DNA of 64,000 nucleotides, from assembly GCA_964035575.1 (NCBI GenBank), contig OZ037867.1:806001-870000 (forward strand), in the 5' to 3' direction. The notes beneath the pieces are model-generated. The model made no database searches. It was not told where the DNA came from and saw only the letters and a program-made list of their open reading frames with translations. A program made the position numbers and the translations under genes. Positions 41,753-49,787 of this stretch are shown one piece after another; within the stretch, counting starts at the first letter, position 1; each line of letters opens with the position of its first letter. Source of the DNA: Rhynchopus sp. YZ270_cl-10 (lineage: Eukaryota; Euglenozoa; Diplonemea; Diplonemida; Diplonemidae).

Positions 41753-41942
41753 CAGTGGAGCTTTGCACACAGGTGGCAACTGCACTATTCCAACAATTTA
41801 TCAAAAAAAAAAAATAATAGTGGAGTTCATCCTCGGGTGTCTACACTATTACAACCAAGTTTTTAAAATAAAAAAGCTTCAGCGTTAGTATAGTGGAGCA
41901 CACTCTAGGGTGGCTACACTAATACAACCAAGTTATCAAAAA
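41753..41942 (+). repeat. Three consecutive hairpin modules: C, B, B
   Basis: C (41753-41812), B (41819-41868) and B (41890-41942), each starting AGTGGAG, each with a CACTA pairing arm and ending in an A-rich tail. TAGTGGAG/CTACACTA form the stem in both B copies while the loop sequences differ (TTCATCCTCGGGTGT and CACACTCTAGGGTGG). Confidence 0.65.
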
Positions 41943-42110
41943 AGCTTCTTCTTTCGCTTACCGACCCCATCTTACCTTTTTGATCTGCATTCATCTTTTT
42001 TTTACATAAATTTTGCAAAAGTTTTTCAAACCATAGAGCGACCATTAGCCTCTCATGCAATACCAGGTGCTGCATTTTTTTTTTTTTTTTTTGCATTTTT
42101 CAACCAGGCT

Positions 42111-42396
42111 CTCCGCTAGGATTTCCGATTTTGAAAATGTTCTGTTGATGGTCCACGTGGTGGGGTACATGCTTGCGCCGCAGGCGCACGGTACGCAACT
42201 TTTTTTTTTTTCAACGCCCGATTTTGACTTTTTTGGGACGTTTGAGCACTCACCTCTCCTTATCTTCTTCTCCTGAGCTTTTTTGACAGGTAGAACGGGT
42301 CTGAACCACTCAGCAGAACTTTTTTTTTTTTTTTTTTTTCCCCCCATTTTCAAAAAGTTCTGTTGACAATCAACAGAACTTTAGTACCTAGCGGAG
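42111..42396. mobile_element. Candidate 0.29-kb fold-back element
   Basis: Ends CTCCGCTAGG and CCTAGCGGAG are inverted. GTTCTGTTGA recurs just inside both ends, and a perfect 13-bp-stem hairpin (AAAGTTCTGTTGA, 42354-42382) lies near the right end. Long T runs fill the middle. Confidence 0.5.
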
Positions 42397-42769
42397 TCCC
42401 TGTTTTTCAACTTTTTCTTTTTCGATAGTCGTAATGTGTGTAGTAGCTATCTTTCATTTTATATTACCCCCCCCATCCCTTTCTGGTTGGGGCAATGATT
42501 ATGTTCCTGCTTACAACATCCCTCGGGGTAACTGTGTTGCATACCAATGAAGTGCTCTCTGGGGGTTCGATAACCCGCGGATAATTAGTACCCCTGCATC
42601 CGCTAACACTGCCCTGGACGCGTCTACAATGAAGTACCAACTTGGAACTGTTACGAACAAGAGGAATCCAACTGGTTAATTAAACAGATGCATCATAAGG
42701 CCTTTGCGCTTTCAACCTTTCTCCATTGCCGCACTTCGTCTATTGGTTGAAAAAAATGGACACCTTTTC

Positions 42770-42885
42770 TTATCAGATGTAAACCACGAAATGGATAGGA
42801 CTACATGGTTGGGTGTCCACCCCCCCTGGTACAGCCAAGGTCAAACCAAGGTACACTGTTCACGAGAGGGCTGTTGTATTTCAAC
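42770..42885 (+). repeat. Repeat E, second copy
   Basis: ATCAGATGTAAACCACGAAA, then TGGTTGGGTGTCCACCCCCC and ACGAGAGGGCTGTTGTAT. It matches 36388-36500 in order with short indels. Confidence 0.7.
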
Positions 42886-43350
42886 TCTACTTTTTTTTTC
42901 GCTGTTTTTTTTTTCCGTTATGTCCCCTCTGAGGAACTCAGTCTTTCATTTTATTTTTGATGTCCAAAAGCACATTGTGGCTAAGGATCATCGTACCAAC
43001 CATTTCCACCATACCCCCTTTTGTAGACATTGCAGACCAATTGTTCATGTGGACCTGCTGCAGTGTAGAATTGAAAGAGGTAGTGTGGGTGTGCTGTGGT
43101 GGTGTGCACACCTCACGGCTATTGGGAGTCAATGCCGTGCTGTTGTGTGTCTAGAGCCCGAGTGGGTGTGTCTTTGTAGTATTCTTGCGTTGCATGCTGT
43201 TTTTTTTTTTTGTGTGCAAGTGATGGAAAAGAATTCGCAAGAGAAAGAAAAGAGAGAAAAAAAAACAGGGTTGAATTTCTAATACTTCAAGGCAATGCAG
43301 TCACCACACTACGACAGATAACCAAAACACCAACCCCACAGCACAACAAG

Positions 43351-43644
43351 ATGCCACGCGCAGCTGCCAAGTCTGTGAAGAAGTCGCAGTCGTCGACTGG
43401 AAAGGACGGTGAGAAGAAGAGGAAGCCGATGACGAAGCTGAACTACAAACCCGCTGAGAAGAAGGACAAGAAGGGGAGGGTGGTGAAGAAGTCTGGCCGC
43501 TGGTTGCCCGGAACTGTTGCGTTACGTGAAATCAAGGCACTGCAGAAGGGGACGCAGCTGCTGATCCAGAAGGCGCCCTTCCAGCGTCTTGTGCGAAACT
43601 CGAGACGGAACCTGCCCCCTCCCCTCTTTATGGTAATAACGTAA
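43351..43644 (+). pseudogene. Truncated histone H3 fused to H2B upstream sequence
   Basis: The frame starts as a near copy of the full H3 gene ([13 protein letters not shown]..., 82 residues to FQRLVR). It then continues as [15 protein letters not shown] and stops. The new sequence equals the 5' flank of the second H2B gene (49788-49825, CGAGACGGAACCTGCCCCCT). A deletion between H3 and the next H2B therefore removed the alpha-2 and alpha-3 helices. The leader and AG (43317) are intact, so it may be transcribed, but a 97-residue product without most of the histone fold should not form nucleosomes. Tail changes against the full gene (AA for [11 protein letters not shown] for RTKLDYKAP) show it is an older paralogue. 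Confidence 0.85.
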
Positions 43645-43729
43645 CACACACACACATCTGAACACACCACCATCACCATCACCCACTTCCACCAGATACT
43701 TTTCGTAAAACACCAACACACCCAACAAG

Positions 43730-44200
43730 ATGACACCATCGCCACAGAAGTCCTCGGGAGGAAAGAAGTCCACAGGAGCGAAGAGAGGCCCGAAGTTGAA
43801 CAAGAACGGGAAGAGGATCAGGAAGCCGAACTACAAGAGCTACTCGACCTACGTGCACAAGCTGATGACGAAGACCTTCGGAGTGAAGGCGTCGACGAAG
43901 GCGGGAAAGAAGAGCTCTGTTGCGATCACGTCGCGTGGGATGGGGATTGTGAACTCGTTCGTGGTGGACCTGTTTGAGCGCATTGCGGAGGAGGCGGGCC
44001 GTGCAAACCACTTTGCGGGACAGAAGACACTGCGCAGCGGTGCCATTGTGGCGGGTGTGAAGATGCACTTCCCTGACGAGATGGCGTCGCACGCCCTGTC
44101 TGCAGGAGTTGCTGCCGTGGCCAAGTACGCGAAGGCCCTGAAGGCGAAGGGCAAGAAGGGCAAGGGATCCCCGGCGAAGAAGGGTTCCCCGAGGAAGTGA
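43730..44200 (+). CDS. Histone H2B, copy 1
   Basis: 156 residues. A basic tail precedes the fold, which is recognised by ITSRGMGIVNSFVVDLFERI (H2B alpha-2, canonical SKAMGIMNSFVNDIFERI) and by YKSYSTYVHKLM in alpha-1. The C-terminal helix is present (ALSAGVAAVAKYAKA) and is followed by an unusual Lys/Gly/Ser tail (GKKGKGSPAKKGSPRK) absent from typical H2B. The protein is identical to copy 2. The leader is 34 nt after a CCACCAG acceptor-like site at 43695. Downstream, GGTGG-TACTG-CCACC (44285-44299) can form a hairpin 85 nt after the stop. Packages DNA as the H2A partner. Confidence 0.93.
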   Translation: MTPSPQKSSGGKKSTGAKRGPKLNKNGKRIRKPNYKSYSTYVHKLMTKTFGVKASTKAGKKSSVAITSRGMGIVNSFVVDLFERIAEEAGRANHFAGQKTLRSGAIVAGVKMHFPDEMASHALSAGVAAVAKYAKALKAKGKKGKGSPAKKGSPRK

Positions 44201-44450
44201 GGCATGTGATGTTGTGCTGTGACCTGATGCGTTGTGTAGCTTTGTGGGTGAAGACACGGCCCTCTTGTTCTGCAAGGGGGCGTGGGTGGTACTGCCACCG
44301 TCTTTTGTGAAACAAAAACAAACAACAAAACAACACAGCGAACTTTACTTTGGTCTCCTTCCCACCACCCACCACCCTCCTGTCCACACGTCACACCCAC
44401 TTCCTTTCTTCCAGATATATTTCACCACCAACACAACAAAAAAACAAACA

Positions 44451-44951
44451 ATGGTCGGTGCAAGCCGTGGCGCAAAGAAGGGAGTGAAGAGGGGACCGTC
44501 TGTGTCTCTGTCTGAGATATCTGGTCTGACCTTCCCTGTGGGTCGTGTGGGCAGTGCGCTGAAGAAGGGAAGGTACGCAAAGCGTGTGAGCCCCACTGCA
44601 GCAGTGTTCCTGACGTCTGTTCTGCAGTACTGCACAGGCGAGCTTCTGAACGTGTCTGCGAAGGCAGCGACGTCGGGGAAGAAGGCAAAGAACAAGAAGC
44701 AGCACCAGATCAAGCCCCGCCACATCTGCGTTGCCGTGCGTGAGGACAAGGACCTTGGTGACCTTCTGTCGAACGTGACGATTGCGGGTGGAGGTGTGGG
44801 TGGAGGAGTGCACGATGCGCTGAAGGCGACTGACAAGAAGTACAGGAAGAAGTCCTCTGGCAGCGTGACGAAGAAGTCGAAGGGGAAGAAGGGTGGAAAG
44901 AAGGGCAAGAAGTCGAAGGGCTCCCCCAAGAAGTCCTCCCCGAAGAAGTAA
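44451..44951 (+). CDS. Histone H2A, copy 1
   Basis: 166 residues from ATG 44451, chosen because it follows a TTCTTCCAG site by 36 nt and gives a normal tail. SGLTFPVGRVGSALKKGRYA corresponds to H2A [20 protein letters not shown], and PRHICVAVREDKDLGDLLSNVTIAGGGV to the docking region. LSNVTI...GGV is closer to what I recall of kinetoplastid H2A than to LLGGVTIAQGGV. Relative to canonical H2A there is an insertion in the alpha-2/alpha-3 loop (SGKKAKNKKQHQ) and a 40-residue Lys/Ser/Gly C-terminal extension. The 3' hairpin GGTGT...ACACC (45045-45060) is shared with copy 2. Confidence 0.93.
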   Translation: MVGASRGAKKGVKRGPSVSLSEISGLTFPVGRVGSALKKGRYAKRVSPTAAVFLTSVLQYCTGELLNVSAKAATSGKKAKNKKQHQIKPRHICVAVREDKDLGDLLSNVTIAGGGVGGGVHDALKATDKKYRKKSSGSVTKKSKGKKGGKKGKKSKGSPKKSSPKK

Positions 44952-45044
44952 ACACGCTCTCGACATCTGTCTTCTGAGTTTGCTTCCAATACTTGTTGTT
45001 GTTGTTTTTTTGTACCCTCACACCGGATGTAAGGGTGCTGAGGG

Positions 45045-45060
45045 GGTGTAAGTACACACC
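45045..45060 (+). promoter_or_regulatory. Conserved hairpin after H2A copy 1
   Basis: GGTGTAAGTACACACC within AAGGGTGCTGAGGGG...; 93 nt after the stop. The same block recurs after H2A copy 2 although the surrounding 3' flanks differ. Confidence 0.45.
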
Positions 45061-45189
45061 GCATATAACAAACATGAGATCCTGTTTCCCCTCCTTTCCT
45101 GCCTCTGTCATCCCCTCCCCACACAGCACGAAACCTGACCACACCACACCCGACAGATTACCAAGACAACAACCCCACAACACAACAAG

Positions 45190-45627
45190 ATGCCACGCAC
45201 ACCTGCCAAGTCTGTGAAGAAGTCGCAGTCGTCGACTGGAAAGGACGGTGAGAAGAAGAGGAAGCCGAGGACGAAGCTTGACTACAAGGCCCCTGAGAAG
45301 AAGGACAAGAAGGGGAAGGTGGTGAAGAAGTCTGGCCGCTGGTTGCCCGGAACTGTTGCGATGCGTGAGATCAAGGCACTGCAGAAGGGGACGCAGCTGC
45401 TGATCCAGAAGGCGCCCTTCCAGCGCCTTGTGCGTGACGTGATGGACAAGCACAAGCAGGACATGCGTTTCCGTGCGTCTGCACTGGAGGCGATGCAGGA
45501 GGCAAGCGAGCAGTACCTGATCAGCGTGTTTGAGGGTGCCGTGATCCTGCAGCTCCACAGGAAGAAGAAGACCCTGATCCAGAAGGACCTGAGCTACACG
45601 ATCCGCATCCGTGGAGACAACCTCTGA
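45190..45627 (+). CDS. Histone H3, full-length and highly divergent
   Basis: 145 residues. The histone fold is clear: [30 protein letters not shown] and MRFRASALEAMQEASEQYLISVF match canonical PGTVALREI...LLIRKLPFQRLVRE and [23 protein letters not shown], and the end IRIRGDNL replaces RRIRGERA. The tail is about nine residues longer and lacks the ARTKQTARKSTGG signature, so the usual K4 and K9 contexts are absent ([17 protein letters not shown] instead). The 110 region is GAVILQLHRKKKTLIQKDL rather than DTNLCAIHAKRVTIMPKDI. A 33-nt leader follows CGACAG at 45156. CTTTGC-ACCT-GCAAAG (45701-45716) can form a 3' hairpin 74 nt after the stop. Confidence 0.92.
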   Translation: MPRTPAKSVKKSQSSTGKDGEKKRKPRTKLDYKAPEKKDKKGKVVKKSGRWLPGTVAMREIKALQKGTQLLIQKAPFQRLVRDVMDKHKQDMRFRASALEAMQEASEQYLISVFEGAVILQLHRKKKTLIQKDLSYTIRIRGDNL

Positions 45628-45814
45628 GCTGTTCCCTTTTGCACGAGGTGTTTGTAGCAGTTTGTGTTCTTCCTCCTTTTCCCCATTCCCCACTTCCCCA
45701 CTTTGCACCTGCAAAGGGTGGTGTTATCCGCCGAATTACATAAAGTATCCACTCCTCCCCTCTTTGTTTCTTTGCGAACATTCTTCTTTTTTTGCACACA
45801 CGAAGTGTGATTGG

Positions 45815-46103
45815 AAACTAAACATATTTAAAACCAACGATAGATCTGTCTTTACGCTTTTTCCTTTTGAATCCTCCCCCTCATCCATTATCATGTGCGT
45901 CATAGGCAAAGAGCCTAAATGGCTGCGGTCAACGAAAAAAATTTTTTTTTAACTTCGTTACCGAATAAATATGGCACGGAGGAGTAGGACTCGTGCGCGG
46001 GGTGGCAGGGGACGAGGAGGAGCACGGGTTGCGGTCAACGAAAAAAGACATAGTAGTAGAGTAGTAAAGACAGATCAGTTGGTATAATGTTATGTTTAGT
46101 TTT
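45815..46103. mobile_element. 0.29-kb TIR element between H3 and the protease gene
   Basis: AAACTAAACATA with ACCAAC and GATCTGTCTTTAC at the left end is inverted at the right end (GTAAAGACAGATC, GTTGGT, TATGTTTAGTTT). GCGGTCAACGAAAAAA occurs twice inside. No coding capacity. Confidence 0.65.
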
Positions 46104-46204
46104 TTACTGTTACACACTTGACGTGTTGTCCTAACACATCCCCAAGTTACACCCCCCCACCTGCACACAACAGATTCCACATACACATGTACAGTCAGCA
46201 CAGC

Positions 46205-47872
46205 ATGTCGTGGCAGACGGCACCCTTGGTAGTCCTGAGCATGTGTGCTGCTGTGTCTGCGAGTGGTGGACGTGCCGATTGGGATTACGACTTCAGCATT
46301 GTCGAAGGCGACATCCAGGTGCCCATTGAGACTGACCGTGCTGGGAACGTGCTTGGGGCCACACCGCTGTCACGTGCGTCGCAGCTGTTCCCTGTGGGGG
46401 AGGTTGTGAACTACGCTGTCGCATCGTCACTCAGGTCCTCTGATTCACGTATTGCAAGCGCAGTGCGGGATTGGGAGGCGAAGACGTGCTTCCGTTTCAA
46501 CCAGTGTTCCTCGGACTCGTCGTGCCCACGTCCGTACATCCGTTTCCAAAATGGAAATGGGTGCAGTTCACCCATTGGCAGTCGCGGAGCAGGTGTCAAC
46601 AGCATCAACCTTGCCAGCGGGTGCTCAACAGGATCGACGATTCACGAGATCGGCCACTCCCTGGGTCTTTCGCACGAGCAGTCGCGGAAGGACAGAGACA
46701 ACTACGTTACAGTCGACATGTCACAGGTGGTTGAGGGCATGCAAAACAACTTCAGAAAGAACGGTGCGAGTGGACGTGACCTGGGCAAGTACGACTACGG
46801 GTCGATCATGCACTATGGACCCAACGGCTTCAGAATTGGACGTCAGCCAACGATCATCTCGCCACAGCCAATTGGCCAGCGCAACGGGCTGAGTGCAGGC
46901 GACGTGGCTGGGATTGAGTTCATGTACAACAAATGCTCCACACGGTTCACTGCACCCCGCTGCATTGCCTCACAGAGCGAGAGCACCACACTCGTGATCC
47001 CTGTGGGTGAGGACTTCAGTGTCGACTTCAACGCACTCTACACCGCATCACGCTCCATGCGTGTCACGTACCCAAACACAAACGCACCCGACACACAGTT
47101 CCTGACACGCTCCGGTACAACCCTCACCGACACAGGCTACGCAGCCCTGCGCTACACACCGACACGCAACGACGCGGGCCGCACGTTTGTCTTGGCTGCA
47201 ACCTTCACAGCATCCGACGGCCCTGCCTCTGAGTGCCGTGTCAATGTGCGTGTTGAGGGGGATGTGGTGGGGACTACAAGCCCGCCAACAACGCCAAACC
47301 CGCCCGCCATGACATACAGTCCTCCGAGACCGTCCACCCCTCCGAGACCGTCCACCCCCCCGACCCCACCTGTCAGGACACCAAGCCCGCCAAGGACGCG
47401 TAGCCCCCCAAGAACGTCCAGCCCACCTGTGCGCACACCAAGCCCACCAAGGACACGCAGCCCACCCAGCCCGCCTGTGAGGACGCCAAGCCCGCCAAGG
47501 ACCCCTTGCCCCCCAAGCGTCTCGAGCCCACCGAGAACACCAGCGCCACGCACAGCACCGTCACCGTCGGGCTGCAGACGGCCAGTGCGGAAGTGGGGCA
47601 GCTGCCGCTCCTCGCCAGACTGCTGTGTGTCGGGCACCACTTGCTACGAGGTGAACTCACGCTACGCAAAGTGCATGCCTGCATGCACACCACGTCGCGG
47701 CAAGTCGTGCCGTGTACTTGGGGGTGCCGCTCCCCATACAGCACCGGCACCGACACAGCCACGGTGCAGGAGCAGGCTCCGTGAGTACCGTTCGTGCACG
47801 GGTCGGGAGTCGTGTTGTGCATCTGGGTTGCAGTGCGTGGGCAACAGGTGGTGGAAGTCATGCAGGAAGTAG
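46205..47872 (+). CDS. Secreted astacin-family metalloprotease with Cys-rich binding modules
   Basis: 555 residues from ATG 46205 (signal peptide MSWQTAPLVVLSMCAAVSAS); an in-frame ATG at 46187 would add six residues. The 31-nt leader after ACAACAG (46173) matches the neighbours. The catalytic domain has the full astacin zinc motif HEIGHSLGLSHEQSRKDRD (46642-46698) and Met-turn SIMHY (46803-46817), so it should be an active endopeptidase. A beta-sandwich-like domain follows (about 46930-47265), then a Pro/Ser/Arg-rich linker (TPSPPRTRSPP units). Two Cys-rich modules end the protein, the first (WGSCRSSPDCCVSGTTCYEV then CMP) resembling fungal-type CBM1 or a knottin, the second (SCTGRESCCASGLQC) similar. 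Secreted astacins digest extracellular protein; the modules suggest a polysaccharide or wall target. It sits inside the histone cluster without an evident functional link. Confidence 0.9.
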   Translation: MSWQTAPLVVLSMCAAVSASGGRADWDYDFSIVEGDIQVPIETDRAGNVLGATPLSRASQLFPVGEVVNYAVASSLRSSDSRIASAVRDWEAKTCFRFNQCSSDSSCPRPYIRFQNGNGCSSPIGSRGAGVNSINLASGCSTGSTIHEIGHSLGLSHEQSRKDRDNYVTVDMSQVVEGMQNNFRKNGASGRDLGKYDYGSIMHYGPNGFRIGRQPTIISPQPIGQRNGLSAGDVAGIEFMYNKCSTRFTAPRCIASQSESTTLVIPVGEDFSVDFNALYTASRSMRVTYPNTNAPDTQFLTRSGTTLTDTGYAALRYTPTRNDAGRTFVLAATFTASDGPASECRVNVRVEGDVVGTTSPPTTPNPPAMTYSPPRPSTPPRPSTPPTPPVRTPSPPRTRSPPRTSSPPVRTPSPPRTRSPPSPPVRTPSPPRTPCPPSVSSPPRTPAPRTAPSPSGCRRPVRKWGSCRSSPDCCVSGTTCYEVNSRYAKCMPACTPRRGKSCRVLGGAAPHTAPAPTQPRCRSRLREYRSCTGRESCCASGLQCVGNRWWKSCRK

Positions 47873-48743
47873 TACCCGTCTGTTATTTTCGTCATCATTC
47901 TTCGATGAACGGTGGCTGCCTCATATAAGGCACACCTCAATTTATATGTCATCCTGCCACGGAACTGTTCGCACTTCGTTGTATGAAAGTATTGTGTTCT
48001 TCATTGTTTCCTTGGTTTTATTACAAAGACAAATCTTCCTGGATACAGAATAAAACCCAGCGTAACCCGGTTCTCTTCATTACATAATACTCTATTTCCT
48101 GTTTTCCCCTTTCTCTTTGCTTTATAGAACACCGGCCCCGCCGGTTGTCGCCACAACAGCACACACTGTATTACCTCGTGGATCGCTGTGGTTGTATGAT
48201 GAACCCTTGTTCTCTTCTGACCACCCGAACTCTTCTTGGTCGTAAGTGTTTGGTGTGGGTGATTTTATTATTAGCGTTTCTTGATGTTGTTGTTGTTGTT
48301 GTTGTTGTGGAGAAAACAATGTGTGTTGCATCCACTGCTGTCGTGTGTTGTGCTGTCTTCTCCACATTTTGTTGTCCTTCTGCACACCTGGGCCTTGTCT
48401 TATCACTTTGCGACCTTCTTTTTTCTCTCGTGATTTCACTTCTGACTGGAAAGTATATGAAATTAGTCTTTTTCCTCTCATCATGGGTTTGGATACCTGC
48501 CGTTGTTTGGATGTAAAGTTCATATTGCATAATATTATGATGAAAATACTTATTAAATGAATCTTCCCTCCTCTCCCCTCTATTGTAGTGTCAATCCACG
48601 TGGTCGATGAGACTGTGCGTGAGAGTGTTCATGTTTCTGCTTTTCTGACACGCAGTTATTCAGAAAACCATCCATCCCCTTCCCACCTCATGCCACACCA
48701 CATCAATGCACAGTTTCAATTCTGCACAACACCAACACTCGCA
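47873..48743 (+). other. Spacer between protease and H1-like genes
   Basis: No supportable gene. A GTT triplet run lies at 48285-48307. A CATGCCACACCACATC tract and GCACAG (to 48714) precede the next ATG by 29 nt. Confidence 0.45.
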
Positions 48744-49031
48744 ATGCCGAGGTTCGAGTCGATTGCGATTGCCAAGCCTGATGCGAAGCGCTCTGCGAAG
48801 ATCAAGGAGGCAGCAAAGAAGAGGAAGAACGCTGTGAGAGAGGCAGTGAACAAGGTGAAGGAGGCTGAGAAGCAGAAGCGTGCGGACGCGAGGGCCAAGA
48901 AGGCGGCGAAGAAGGAGGAGAAGGCGAAGAAGGCAAAGAAGGCCAAGAAGACCACCACGAAGAAGAAGGGAACCGCAACAAAGAAGAAGGGAACCTCGAC
49001 GAAGAAGAAGGCCAAGACCACGAAGAAGTAA
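48744..49031 (+). CDS. H1-like lysine-rich linker protein
   Basis: 95 residues. After MPRFESIAIAKPDAKRSAKI it is almost wholly Lys, Ala, Thr and Glu: a charged helical segment (KEAAKKRKNAVREAVNKVKEAEKQKR), then KKA and (T)KKKGT repeats. There is no winged-helix globular domain, as in the small H1 proteins of kinetoplastids and in bacterial H1-like proteins. Its place between core histone genes supports a linker-histone role in chromatin compaction. The codon use (AAG for Lys) matches the histones. A CTTGC-GTT-GCAAG hairpin lies 86 nt after the stop (49117-49129). A ribosomal or nucleolar basic protein is the alternative. Confidence 0.75.
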   Translation: MPRFESIAIAKPDAKRSAKIKEAAKKRKNAVREAVNKVKEAEKQKRADARAKKAAKKEEKAKKAKKAKKTTTKKKGTATKKKGTSTKKKAKTTKK

Positions 49032-49307
49032 GCTGCTTGCGGTCGAAAACTAAGCTGCCTTGACGTGACTGTGCAGCTGTTGTCTTTTCCTTTTTTGCAA
49101 CATTTACCTCTGTGACCTTGCGTTGCAAGACCACAACGAGGGGTGGAGATTCCCACCACAAAACAAACACGAAGAACAATAATCTTCACGAAAACAACAG
49201 CAGCACTATTTGTCGTTTTTGCCTGTTCCGCAACCCATCCCTTTGCCTGAATCAATCCTCATCTCTCCCCACCAGATATTCAAAAACAAGCACCACACAA
49301 CACAACA

Positions 49308-49649
49308 ATGGGTCCGTCCAAGTCTGCAAAGGGAAAGTCGGTTGCCTCCGGAAAGGCTGACAAGAAGACGACCGGAAGCCAGAAGCGCAAGGGCGCAAAG
49401 TCGAACAAGGGTCGTGGTATCACGAAGGGAAGCATCCGCCGTCTGGCCCGCCGTGGAGGGTGCAAGCGTCTTGCGAGCAGTGTGTACGACGAGGCAAGGG
49501 AGATCCTGAGGAACTTCGTTGAGCAGGTGATGAAGGACACCCACGCACTGATGGAGGTGCGTGAGAACGCCCCTGCGAAGACGGTGCGTGTGGAGCACAT
49601 CCTGTACGCCCTGAAGAAGCGTGGCCGCACCCTGTACGTCTCCAAGTAA
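49308..49649 (+). CDS. Histone H4, divergent
   Basis: 113 residues, against 102 in canonical H4. [20 protein letters not shown] matches [20 protein letters not shown], and [13 protein letters not shown] matches VVYALKRQGRTLY. GSIRR in place of PAIRR and GSQKRK ahead of it are as I recall for kinetoplastid H4. The N-terminal tail is about nine residues longer and lacks the [20 protein letters not shown] pattern. Three extra residues sit in the loop before alpha-3 ([11 protein letters not shown] against EHAKRKTV). The leader is 32 nt after CCCACCAG (49275). A long hairpin with 12-bp arms (CTGTGCTGTTGC, 49697-49745) begins 47 nt after the stop. Confidence 0.92.
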   Translation: [113 protein letters not shown]

Positions 49650-49787
49650 GCAGACGAAGTCTTTTTGCTTTGTTTTCCCCACCCACCCTCATCCAGCTGT
49701 GCTGTTGCAGGACTGCATGTATTTGCTTTCCATGCGACAGCACAGTGGCGTAATTGACGCCACCTTTTCCCTCAAAACACAAAATTC

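Noticed and set aside
42900-43290. Possible Cys/His-rich coding stretch before the histone locus
   Set aside because: Frame depends on a T-run start and has no consistent codon use or splice context.
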